This document shows positions 10,150 to 18,955 of a stretch of DNA of 39,216 nucleotides, piece by piece; the stretch's first letter is position 1, and every line of letters begins with the position of its first letter. A program made the translations under genes and the position numbers. The stretch lies in the NCBI GenBank assembly GCA_938074745.1, contig CALJEJ010000035.1, forward strand, positions 1-39,216. Direction: 5' to 3'. The DNA comes from an uncultured Endomicrobiia bacterium. GTDB taxonomy: Bacteria; Elusimicrobiota; Endomicrobiia; DTEH01. The notes beneath the pieces are model-generated. The model was given only the letters and a program-made list of their open reading frames with translations, did not search any database and was not told where the DNA came from.

Positions 10150-10946
10150 TGTTCTTTTGGGTTCAACAAAATTCTTAACCCTTCGGCTAAAAAGTTAAAC
10201 CCTACTACTGTAATAAAAATTGCCATTCCAGGAAATAACGATAACCACCAAGCAATGTGTATATAATCTTTTCCAGAGGTTAAAATATTCCCCCAAGAAG
10301 GGTTAGGCGGTTGAACTCCTAAACCTAAAAATGACAATGCTGATTCTGTCAAAATTGCGCTACCTATACCTAAACTGAAAGTTACTATCACTGGAACAAT
10401 TACATTAGGTAAAATGTGGACAAACAAAATTCGTGAAGTACCCAATCCAGCAAGTTTTGCTGACAAAACATATTCACGTTCCTTGATAGACAACACTTCT
10501 CCACGGACATATCTTGCAAGTCCTGGCCATGAAGTTAAACCTATTACTACCATGATATTATAAATACTCGGTTTCATAAACGAGATTACCATAAGAATTA
10601 AAAAAAATGTTGGGAAACATAACATTATATCTACTAACCGCATTATGATAAGGTCAATTTTTCCGCCGTAATATCCTGAAATCAAACCTAAAATTGTCCC
10701 TATAACTGTTGCAATACTTACAGCAATTATTCCTACACTTAACGAAACACGAGTAGAAAATATCATACGGGAAAAAACATCTCGGCCAAGTTCGTCTGTG
10801 CCAAACAGATGTTTTAATGAAGGCGGTTGTAACCGATTTGTTAAATCTTGTTGTATTGGGTCATATGGCGAAATAAATTTTGCAAACAATGCAGTAAAAA
10901 TTAGAATAGATACAATTATTATACCAATAACGAGTTGTTTATTCAT
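10146..10946 (-). CDS. ABC transporter permease (DppC-like)
   Basis: QPPSLKHLFGTDELGRDVFSRMIFSTRVSLSVG; PNPSWGNILTSGKDYI. Confidence 0.9.
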   Translation of the reverse strand: MNKQLVIGIIIVSILIFTALFAKFISPYDPIQQDLTNRLQPPSLKHLFGTDELGRDVFSRMIFSTRVSLSVGIIAVSIATVIGTILGLISGYYGGKIDLIIMRLVDIMLCFPTFFLILMVISFMKPSIYNIMVVIGLTSWPGLARYVRGEVLSIKEREYVLSAKLAGLGTSRILFVHILPNVIVPVIVTFSLGIGSAILTESALSFLGLGVQPPNPSWGNILTSGKDYIHIAWWLSLFPGMAIFITVVGFNFLAEGLRILLNPKEQ

Positions 10947-11021
10947 TATCCGAATCGTCCTTTTTTGTCTAATTTATTATTACCATGTTATCGCTAACGC
11001 GGTAGAAACTTTTTTATTATT

Positions 11022-11065
11022 ACAAGATGTAAATTTATTTATAACAAGATGTAAATTTATTTATA
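11022..11065. repeat. Perfect tandem duplication of 22 bp (acaagatgtaaatttatttata x2)
   Basis: Two identical contiguous 22-mers, the second spanning the dppB-like stop codon. Confidence 0.97.
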
Positions 11066-12025
11066 TCTTACTCGTGGGTCAACATATACATACACAATAT
11101 CGGCAATAAAGTTACCCAACAAAGTTAACGCAGCAGTAATTGTTCCGATACCCATTATCAACGGATAATCTCGTGCCATGATTGCTTCATAACCTAACCG
11201 TCCCATACCAGGATATGCAAATATTGTTTCAAAAATAAACCCGCCGCCTATCAAATCAGGTAAAGATAAACCTAAAATAGTCACCACAGGAATTAATACA
11301 TTCCTAAACGCGTGGTAAAACACAACTTTTTTTCTTTGTGTTCCTTTACTCAAAGCAAATTTTATATATTCGCAATTAAGTTGTTCAATCATACTACCGC
11401 GGACATACCTTGCTAACCCTGCTAACCCGCTAAATGAAGAAATTGCTACTGGCAAAATAAGATGTTTTAGTATATCCCATATTTTACCGACAAAAGGTAA
11501 ATATTCCCAGTTGACACTTCGTAATCCAGAAATTGGCAACCAGTTAAGTTTTATCCCAAAAACTATCATACACAAAATTGCTAACCAATATCTCGGTATT
11601 GAATAACCTAAAAAAACCACTATAGTGGTGAGTTTATCAAAAAACTTATTTTGATACATTGCTGAAAGTATACCTATTGTACACCCTACAAAAAATATTA
11701 TCCCTAAGGATAAAATATTTAACAACAAAGTTGCAGGAAGTCGTTCACTAATTTTTTTTAGTACAGGTTTATCGTCTTTAAAAGAAGTACCAAAATCTAA
11801 TCTTATCACACGTAAAAACCAGTTAAAATATCTTATATGTAATGGCTTATCTAACCCGTACAATTTTACTAACCGTTGTTTCGCTTCAAACGAAATTCTG
11901 GTAGACATATCCATCATATCTTGAGGTTTTCCCGGAGAAATGTTTATCACAACAAAAGTTATTACTGTAATTCCAATAAATGTTATAAATAAAACTACTA
12001 TTCTATTCAACAATAATTTTATCAT
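11057..12025 (-). CDS. ABC transporter permease (DppB-like)
   Basis: MIKLLLNRIVVLFITFIGITVITFVVINISPGKP; ARYVRGSMIEQLNCEYIKFALSKG. Confidence 0.9.
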   Translation of the reverse strand: MIKLLLNRIVVLFITFIGITVITFVVINISPGKPQDMMDMSTRISFEAKQRLVKLYGLDKPLHIRYFNWFLRVIRLDFGTSFKDDKPVLKKISERLPATLLLNILSLGIIFFVGCTIGILSAMYQNKFFDKLTTIVVFLGYSIPRYWLAILCMIVFGIKLNWLPISGLRSVNWEYLPFVGKIWDILKHLILPVAISSFSGLAGLARYVRGSMIEQLNCEYIKFALSKGTQRKKVVFYHAFRNVLIPVVTILGLSLPDLIGGGFIFETIFAYPGMGRLGYEAIMARDYPLIMGIGTITAALTLLGNFIADIVYVYVDPRVRYK

Positions 12026-12152
12026 TCTTTTCCTCGGCTAAATAAACTGTTTTTAAACTTTTAATTACAAAACTTAAATCTTTTTTTCTACTGTTGAATA
12101 ACAAAAATATTTTTAATAAATATCTGCAATTAAATTTTACAACATTAAAAAA

Positions 12153-13358
12153 ATGAAGTTGAGAAATTGTTTATTTATATTAATAGTGATATATACTTTT
12201 GTTTCTGGCTGTTACACAAAAAATAACAACGAACAACAAATTCCTACTAAATCTGCAACCATACAGAAGGTTCGTGTAGGGAAACCCGAGTATGTCCGCG
12301 GGATACATTTAAGTGCATGGACTGCAGGCGATATTAAATTTAGAGCACGATTTGAAAATTTATTATCTCGGGATAAACTTAACACTATTGTCATTGCAAT
12401 AAAAGAAAGTGAAGGACATATTTATATTCCGTCAGTAAAAATTGTTGAAGAATACAACATCCCTGTATTCCCTATTCCAAAACTAGAACAATATCTTGAC
12501 TATCTTAAATCCAAAGGTGTCTATCCAATAGCACGTATTGTGGTCTTTAAAGACAACTCGCTTGCGCATAGAAAACCAGAGTTTGCAGTAAAAAATCCTG
12601 ACGGTAGTTTATGGAAAGATTACAAAGGATATAGCTGGACCGACCCATACAACAAAAATGTCTGGAGGTATAACGTAGAAATTGCGAAACGTGCAGTAGA
12701 ACTCGGGTTTGAAGAAATACAGTTTGATTATATCCGTTTTCCTTCTGACGGAAATACTAAACTGTGCCGTTATTCACAAAAACATTCTTCAATTACTGCA
12801 ACAGAAACTTTGGTAAATTTTTTAACCTATGCTAAAGAAGAACTAAAACCGTTCAATATCCCTGTTTCTATAGATGTTTTTGGTTTAACACCATCAGTGA
12901 ACCATGATATGGGAATCGGACAAAGATTTTTAGAGTTATCCGAAGCGTGCGATTTTATTTCTCCGATGATGTATCCTTCCCACTATAGAAAAGGTGAATA
13001 TAACATACCTGACCCGAACAAAGAACCGTATAAAACTGTTTATAGAAGTGTTTACGATGCTAAATTGTTATTAAAAGACAAGATATATAAGTTAAGACCT
13101 TATCTACAAGATTTTTCGTTAGGCTACAAATACGGAGTAGAAGAAGTAAAAGCCCAGATATATGCCTGTTATGACAACGGCGTGTTTGAATGGCTCTTAT
13201 GGGATCCTAAATGTAAATATACTTTAGAAGCAATTGAAGAGATGATAAAATATACACCACAAAATTATAAACCTTTCATAAAAAAATCTACTATTACTTA
13301 CCAAACTAATGATTCTCATTTGCAAAACATTTCTTCGTCAACACTAAATCAACACTAA
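12153..13358 (+). CDS. Putative glycoside hydrolase-like lipoprotein (DUF4015 family)
   Basis: Lipobox-like FVSGC; VRGIHLSAWTAG, IQFDYIRFPSDG, DFISPMMYPSHY. Confidence 0.85.
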   Translation: MKLRNCLFILIVIYTFVSGCYTKNNNEQQIPTKSATIQKVRVGKPEYVRGIHLSAWTAGDIKFRARFENLLSRDKLNTIVIAIKESEGHIYIPSVKIVEEYNIPVFPIPKLEQYLDYLKSKGVYPIARIVVFKDNSLAHRKPEFAVKNPDGSLWKDYKGYSWTDPYNKNVWRYNVEIAKRAVELGFEEIQFDYIRFPSDGNTKLCRYSQKHSSITATETLVNFLTYAKEELKPFNIPVSIDVFGLTPSVNHDMGIGQRFLELSEACDFISPMMYPSHYRKGEYNIPDPNKEPYKTVYRSVYDAKLLLKDKIYKLRPYLQDFSLGYKYGVEEVKAQIYACYDNGVFEWLLWDPKCKYTLEAIEEMIKYTPQNYKPFIKKSTITYQTNDSHLQNISSSTLNQH

Positions 13359-13359
13359 A
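13338..13359. repeat. Perfect tandem duplication of 11 bp (tcaacactaaa x2)
   Basis: Two contiguous 11-mers spanning the stop codon of the DUF4015 gene. Confidence 0.95.
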
Positions 13360-13362
13360 TCG

Positions 13363-14325
13363 TTACTTTAATGACTCAAAATAATCCTGCAAAATTTTTT
13401 TATGGTCAAACACGAGTTTGTATTTATCGCTCAATATTTCTTCTTTTGTTGCAACAATAACATTCTTTGCATCAGAAGAAGCTTTAGCTGAACCTTCAGC
13501 TTCAGCAATAAACACTGTAGAAATTGTGTGGAACCGTGGGTCACGGCCAGGTTCTGAATAACTTTTAAACTGTCTTAAATTTTTTACTTTCAACCCAGTT
13601 TCTTCCTCAGCTTCTCTGATAGCCGTAGTTTCTAACGATTCGTTATATTCTACAAACCCTCCAGGTAACGCCCAACCATACGGCGGGTTCTTACGTTCTA
13701 TAAGAACAATACCTTCTTTATTTTTCCCAATTTTCACTTTTATTATTATATCCACTGTAGGTATTGGATAATGTCCAATTTTACGCTGAATATATCCAAT
13801 ATGTTCAGGAACAATCTTGTTAAAAATTTCAAACCCTGATTTATCAAATAAAACAAATATTATCTTTCTAATTTTTGTTTCGTCATGTTCTACTATATAC
13901 TTTGCAACTTCTTCAGCCATAATTTTAGCTGCTTCTTCATAAGGAAATCCGCCCACACCACAACCTAACGCTGGAAACGCTATTGAAGTTACATCTTTTT
14001 CTTCTGCAACAAACAACGAATTCCTTGTTGCTAAACGAATATACTCTTGGTTTGTTTTAAAATCTAATCCCATAGTAGCTGCATGGATTACATATTTATA
14101 TTTAAGTTTTCCTGCAGAAGTTACTACAGCAGAACCTATTTTTATCTCGCCTATTTTATCACACTCTTTTTGTATATCTTCTCCACCTTTACGTCGTATC
14201 GCACCGGCAACACCACCGCCCATCTTTAGTTTGTTATTTGCAGGGTTAACTATTGCATCAACTTCTTCGGGAAGTTCAGTAATATCACCTTGCAAAATTT
14301 TTATTTCTGTATTTTTTAGTTTCAT
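13363..14325 (-). CDS. Macro domain - Nudix hydrolase fusion
   Basis: Macro: [51 protein letters not shown]. Nudix box [23 protein letters not shown] (GX5EX7REUXEEXGU) followed by [14 protein letters not shown]. Confidence 0.9.
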   Translation of the reverse strand: MKLKNTEIKILQGDITELPEEVDAIVNPANNKLKMGGGVAGAIRRKGGEDIQKECDKIGEIKIGSAVVTSAGKLKYKYVIHAATMGLDFKTNQEYIRLATRNSLFVAEEKDVTSIAFPALGCGVGGFPYEEAAKIMAEEVAKYIVEHDETKIRKIIFVLFDKSGFEIFNKIVPEHIGYIQRKIGHYPIPTVDIIIKVKIGKNKEGIVLIERKNPPYGWALPGGFVEYNESLETTAIREAEEETGLKVKNLRQFKSYSEPGRDPRFHTISTVFIAEAEGSAKASSDAKNVIVATKEEILSDKYKLVFDHKKILQDYFESLK

Positions 14326-14516
14326 AAATATTCAATTTCTGTTTTATATGTTCGCATACAACGTGTACAAATGTACCCTTTATAAATTTTGTTTTTGAAC
14401 CTAAATTTTTTCTTTTGTACATTAGGTAAAAACCATCTTGGGGTAGATTTTTTTGAATGAGAGACTGACCTACCTGCAGTAGGACCTTTGTTACATAAAA
14501 GACATCGCCTTGACAT
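14322..14516 (-). CDS. rpmB: 50S ribosomal protein L28
   Basis: [66 protein letters not shown]-like ribosome-binding site upstream. Confidence 0.93.
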   Translation of the reverse strand: MSRRCLLCNKGPTAGRSVSHSKKSTPRWFLPNVQKKKFRFKNKIYKGYICTRCMRTYKTEIEYL

Positions 14517-14631
14517 AGCTTTCTTCTCCTTTCAACAAAACAATAAATCACTCAATAATTACAAGTTGTGTTTTTAAATATAAAAAAAAATTTAGTTTAG
14601 CAACAGGTAGAGAAAAAAATTTTTTTATCCA

Positions 14632-14660
14632 TTGACATTAAGATAAATAATTTTGTATTT
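14632..14660 (+). promoter_or_regulatory. Possible sigma70-like promoter for the Gld-like ABC operon
   Basis: TTGACA (14632-14637), 17-bp spacer, weak -10 gtattt; divergent from rpmB. Confidence 0.3.
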
Positions 14661-14708
14661 TTAAAAAAAATTTCTATAAAATTTTCTTCCCTCAAAAATA
14701 CTAATCTT

Positions 14709-15647
14709 ATGATTCAGATAAAAAATTTAACAAAAACTTTTGGTAATATAGTTGCCTTAAACAATATCTCGTTTGAAATTAAACACAACGAAATTTTAGG
14801 CTTACTGGGACCAAACGGTGCCGGGAAAACTACATGTATGCGAATACTTACTGGATTTTTAACTCCAGATAACGGAGATATTACCGTAAATGGTTTTAGT
14901 GCAGTTTCAGATTCATTACAAGTAAAATCTTTAATCGGTTATTTACCTGAAAACAATCCGTTATATGAAGATATGAATGTGTACGAATATCTAAAGTTCA
15001 TCGCTGAAAGTAGAAACATTGACACACCGTTTACTGATAATCTCAACACAAGAATTAAAGAAGTAGTAGAAATTTGTAAATTAAAAGATGTGATCAATCG
15101 TAACATTAGTGAACTTTCTAAAGGTTTCAGACAACGAGTAGGGTTCGCATCAGCAATTATTCATAATCCTAAAATCTTAGTTCTTGACGAACCTACTGCA
15201 GGACTTGACCCTAACCAAGCACACGAAGTTAGACAACTTATCAAAGAATTTAAAAAAGATAAAACGATTGTTTTGTCCACACATATACTTTCAGAAGTTG
15301 AAGAAATAGCAGACCGTGTTGTAATAATCCACAAAGGTAATATTGTAGCACAAGGAAATATTTCAGAATTACACTCTTTGGTATTAAAGAAGAATGTTAT
15401 TCGCTTCGGAGGAAGATTTAACAAAGATTTAAAAAATTATCTGCCGAACGTAATTAAAGAAATATACAATATTACACTTATTACACAACAAGATGATTAC
15501 CAAGAATACGAAATTGAAACAGAGACTGATGTTGATATAAGAGAACAACTGTTTAAATTATCTATTGAAGAACACTGGACTGTAACAGAACTGCACCGTG
15601 TGTCTATTCCGTTACAGGACATTTTCCGAGAATTAACTAAAGAGTGA
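14709..15647 (+). CDS. ABC transporter ATPase (GldA-like)
   Basis: GLLGPNGAGKTTCMRILTGFLTPDNGDI; LSKGFRQRVGFASAIIHNPKILVLDEPTAGLDP. Confidence 0.88.
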   Translation: MIQIKNLTKTFGNIVALNNISFEIKHNEILGLLGPNGAGKTTCMRILTGFLTPDNGDITVNGFSAVSDSLQVKSLIGYLPENNPLYEDMNVYEYLKFIAESRNIDTPFTDNLNTRIKEVVEICKLKDVINRNISELSKGFRQRVGFASAIIHNPKILVLDEPTAGLDPNQAHEVRQLIKEFKKDKTIVLSTHILSEVEEIADRVVIIHKGNIVAQGNISELHSLVLKKNVIRFGGRFNKDLKNYLPNVIKEIYNITLITQQDDYQEYEIETETDVDIREQLFKLSIEEHWTVTELHRVSIPLQDIFRELTKE

Positions 15648-16360
15648 ATTTTATGCCAAAGATTAATTTTAACAAAATTTTATGTATTGTAAAAAAAGAG
15701 TTGCAGTTGTATTTCAACTCGCCAATTGCATATATTGTATTATCTATCTTCTTGTTACTTAGTGGTTTCTTTTTTTCCCGTCCTATATTTGTACAAAATT
15801 ATGCTACGTTACGCCATTATCTTGATATATTACCACTATTATTACTTTTCTTTATCCCAGCAGTTGCTATGAGGACATATTCTGAAGAATATAAAACTGG
15901 AACTATTGAAATAATTTATACTTTACCTTTTAGTAAATTAGAAATCTTGTTGGGGAAATATATCGCTACTTTAATAGTAATCCTCGTAGCAATGGTATTA
16001 ACATTGTTGTATCCTATATCATTATTGTTTTTAGGACAACTGGATATTTTAGCAACAATTTCTGGTTACATTGGAGTAAAGCTTCTTATACTCATGTTCA
16101 CTTCTGTTGCAATCTTTGGTTCAAGTTTAACAAAAAATCAAATCATAAGTTTTGTAATCTCGTTTTTTGTCCTATTTGTATTATTTGTTATAGGAAAACT
16201 TGGATTTTTCTTACCTACAAATGTTACATATTTAGGTATTGACTTACACTACGAAAATTTTATCCGCGGTATAATAGATGTTCGTGACATAATATATTTT
16301 TGTTCATTAACATTTCTAATGTTATACTTTACCTATTTAGTTACTAATAGACAACGATGA
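15644..16360 (+). CDS. ABC-2 type permease (GldF-like)
   Basis: VKKELQLYFNSPIAYIVLSIFLLLSGFFF; PAVAMRTYSEEYKTGTIEIIYTLP. Confidence 0.85.
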   Translation: MNFMPKINFNKILCIVKKELQLYFNSPIAYIVLSIFLLLSGFFFSRPIFVQNYATLRHYLDILPLLLLFFIPAVAMRTYSEEYKTGTIEIIYTLPFSKLEILLGKYIATLIVILVAMVLTLLYPISLLFLGQLDILATISGYIGVKLLILMFTSVAIFGSSLTKNQIISFVISFFVLFVLFVIGKLGFFLPTNVTYLGIDLHYENFIRGIIDVRDIIYFCSLTFLMLYFTYLVTNRQR

Positions 16361-17916
16361 AACAATATCAAAATATTATAATAAACATTGTTTTTGCAGT
16401 ATTAGCTGTAATTTTCGTAAACTTAATATTTTATTTTGGTTTTTTACGGTTTGATTTCACAAGTAACAAAATTTATTCGTTATCAAAATCGTCAAAAAAA
16501 TTGTTAAAAAATTTAGATGATTATATACTTATCCGTGCAATATTTTCAAAAGAGTTGCCTGAACAATACAAGTTTATAAGATTGTATGTAGAAGATATGT
16601 TAAAAGAATATAAAGCTTACTCTCGTGGTAAAGTAAAGTTTGAATTTATAGACCCTATGGAACCAAAATCTAAAATTAAACCGCAGGAAGCGTATTCTAT
16701 GGGTATTGCACCAATACGGTTTACTACTCTTGCCCGAGATAAATACGAAATGAAAGAAGGATTTATGGGTATCGCAATGTTATACAGAGACAACAAGGAA
16801 GTAATCCCTGTGGTGAATAATATTGAAACCTTAGAATATGATATTACTTCAGCAATAAAACGATTAACTACAAAAACCAAAAAAGTTGTTGGTTTGCTAA
16901 CAGGCCATGGTGAAAATACACTTATTTCTGAAGAAACACAACAAATCAGAACTCAATTAGAAAAGTTGTACGAAATAAAAAGTATAAATATAAAAGAACA
17001 AGATGTGTTATCTTCTGTAGATGGGTTAATAATAATTGGTCCAAAGGAAAATTTTGAAGATAAGGAATTATTCTATTTAGATCAATATATTCTTTCAGGG
17101 AAACCCGTTGCTTTTCTGTTAAACAAATATGAAATCAACACACGGTATTTTTATGCAAGAAAAATTAATTCTAACATTTTTAACTTTTTATCAAATTATG
17201 GTATTAACATAAAAGATGGTCTTATTGTAGACCCTCAATGTCAAAAAATTGCTCTTCGGATGCAACAAGGATTCTTTGTAATAGAAAATATTTTAGATTA
17301 TCCGTTTATGCCCATAATTACGAAACTTAACAAGGAACATCCTATAGTAAAAGATTTAGGCCAAGTTGTGTTACCTTTTGTCTCACCAATAGAAATTAAA
17401 GTTGACACCAAAGATGTTAACTATAGCATTTTGCTTGAAACATCTAAGAGTAGTTTCTTAAAAAAAGATGTGTATACTATAAGTCCGATAGCTTCAGATT
17501 TTCGTCCGGACAAAGACTCTCTACGTGGACCGTTTATTGTAGCTGCAGAATTCCGAGGAAAGTTTAAAACATATTTCAACAAAGAACAATTGGATAAATT
17601 AAAATTGTCTACCACGACAAAAATCTTAACAGAAACAGATACAAAAGTAAAAGAATCTAGGATAATTGTAGTTGCTTCAGATGAATTTGTAGATAAAGAA
17701 GTTGCATTACTAGCTAACATAATAGATTTTGTAGCACAAGATTATGAACTGTTGACTATTCGTAGTAAAAAAGTGTTGTTAAAACCTTTAAGACAAATTC
17801 CAGCAGGAATTAAAATTGTTTATAGATATTTCATAACATTATCTTTACCTTGTTTAATAATTCTGGCAGGGTTATACCGCTGGTACTACAGAAAAAATAA
17901 AGTTTTAGTAATCTGA
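16357..17916 (+). CDS. GldG-like ABC system auxiliary membrane protein
   Basis: FDFTSNKIYSLSKSSKKLLKNLDDYILIRAIFSKELPEQYK; VVGLLTGHGEN; C-terminal TM. Confidence 0.85.
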   Translation: MKQYQNIIINIVFAVLAVIFVNLIFYFGFLRFDFTSNKIYSLSKSSKKLLKNLDDYILIRAIFSKELPEQYKFIRLYVEDMLKEYKAYSRGKVKFEFIDPMEPKSKIKPQEAYSMGIAPIRFTTLARDKYEMKEGFMGIAMLYRDNKEVIPVVNNIETLEYDITSAIKRLTTKTKKVVGLLTGHGENTLISEETQQIRTQLEKLYEIKSINIKEQDVLSSVDGLIIIGPKENFEDKELFYLDQYILSGKPVAFLLNKYEINTRYFYARKINSNIFNFLSNYGINIKDGLIVDPQCQKIALRMQQGFFVIENILDYPFMPIITKLNKEHPIVKDLGQVVLPFVSPIEIKVDTKDVNYSILLETSKSSFLKKDVYTISPIASDFRPDKDSLRGPFIVAAEFRGKFKTYFNKEQLDKLKLSTTTKILTETDTKVKESRIIVVASDEFVDKEVALLANIIDFVAQDYELLTIRSKKVLLKPLRQIPAGIKIVYRYFITLSLPCLIILAGLYRWYYRKNKVLVI

Positions 17917-17923
17917 TACTACT

Positions 17924-18889
17924 ATGAAACGATATCTTATATGGGTGATTACAATTTTGTTACTTGGTAGTATCTTTATTTTACGAACTGTTACTCGTTA
18001 CAGTTTTAAACCAAAAAAAATTTTTGCTAATTTACACATTATAGAACTTGAGTTTAAAAATTCAAAAGGTGAAAAATTAAACATAAAAAAAGAGAATGAT
18101 GAATGGATAGTAACAAAAGTATCTACTTCAACTGAACAAAAACATGTTTATGCTGGTAATAAAGAGCAAATTAATCAACTTATAGATAACATAAAAAATT
18201 CTGAAATTGTAGAAATTGTTTCAAGAAATGAAACTTCTTATCCAAATTTTGAGTTAGACGAAGAACATGCTGTAAAGGTAACTATTACTTTTTTAAAAAA
18301 TAAAAAAACCAATAACAAAAAATTCTTCATAGGCAAAGAAGGCGGTTTTTCTTACGAAGAAAGTTATTTAAGGATAGAACCCAACCCTGAAGTACTACTT
18401 GTAAAAGGTATCAAAAAACTACAGTTTAACCGTCCATATTACGAATTTTGTAATAAAACAATTTTGAAATCTAATATAGAACAAATAGATTTTTTTACTA
18501 TTACATCTGACGGAAAAAGAAAAAAATTCAACAAAAATCTCCTAAACGGGACAACTTCATGGATTTTAGTAGAAACAAAAAAATCTATAGATATAACAAA
18601 AGTAAACTCCTATTTAAACTTCTTTAAAGAATTTAATGGAGATGCTATTTTAGACCACAAAATTTCTTCTCTTCCAAAACCTGTTTTACAAATAAATTTA
18701 CACTATCAGGACAAAGGTGAAGTACTGTTACAGTTCTATCAAAGAACTGATACAGACGAAGGAAGTTTCTTCCCAGTAAGAATTCTTTTAACTCAACCTT
18801 CATCAAGTATAGAATTTTGTGCCAACAAAGAAACTACATTTGGAATTTACGAATTCAGATATAACGATTTTAAATCTTACCTTGATTAA
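17924..18889 (+). CDS. DUF4340-type protein associated with GldAFG-like system
   Basis: N-terminal TM; LEFKNSKGEKLNIKKENDEWIVTK...; position after gldG-like gene. Confidence 0.7.
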   Translation: MKRYLIWVITILLLGSIFILRTVTRYSFKPKKIFANLHIIELEFKNSKGEKLNIKKENDEWIVTKVSTSTEQKHVYAGNKEQINQLIDNIKNSEIVEIVSRNETSYPNFELDEEHAVKVTITFLKNKKTNNKKFFIGKEGGFSYEESYLRIEPNPEVLLVKGIKKLQFNRPYYEFCNKTILKSNIEQIDFFTITSDGKRKKFNKNLLNGTTSWILVETKKSIDITKVNSYLNFFKEFNGDAILDHKISSLPKPVLQINLHYQDKGEVLLQFYQRTDTDEGSFFPVRILLTQPSSSIEFCANKETTFGIYEFRYNDFKSYLD

Positions 18890-18904
18890 ATAAAAATATT
18901 CTTC

Positions 18905-18950
18905 TCAACTATATAATTTCTAAAAAATCAACTATATAATTTCTAAAAAA
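18905..18950. repeat. Perfect tandem duplication of 23 bp (tcaactatataatttctaaaaaa x2)
   Basis: Two identical contiguous 23-mers between convergent genes. Confidence 0.97.
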
Positions 18951-18955
18951 AGTTT

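Noticed and set aside
14285-14551. 88-aa ORF overlapping rpmB
   Set aside because: Out-of-frame shadow of the clear L28 gene.
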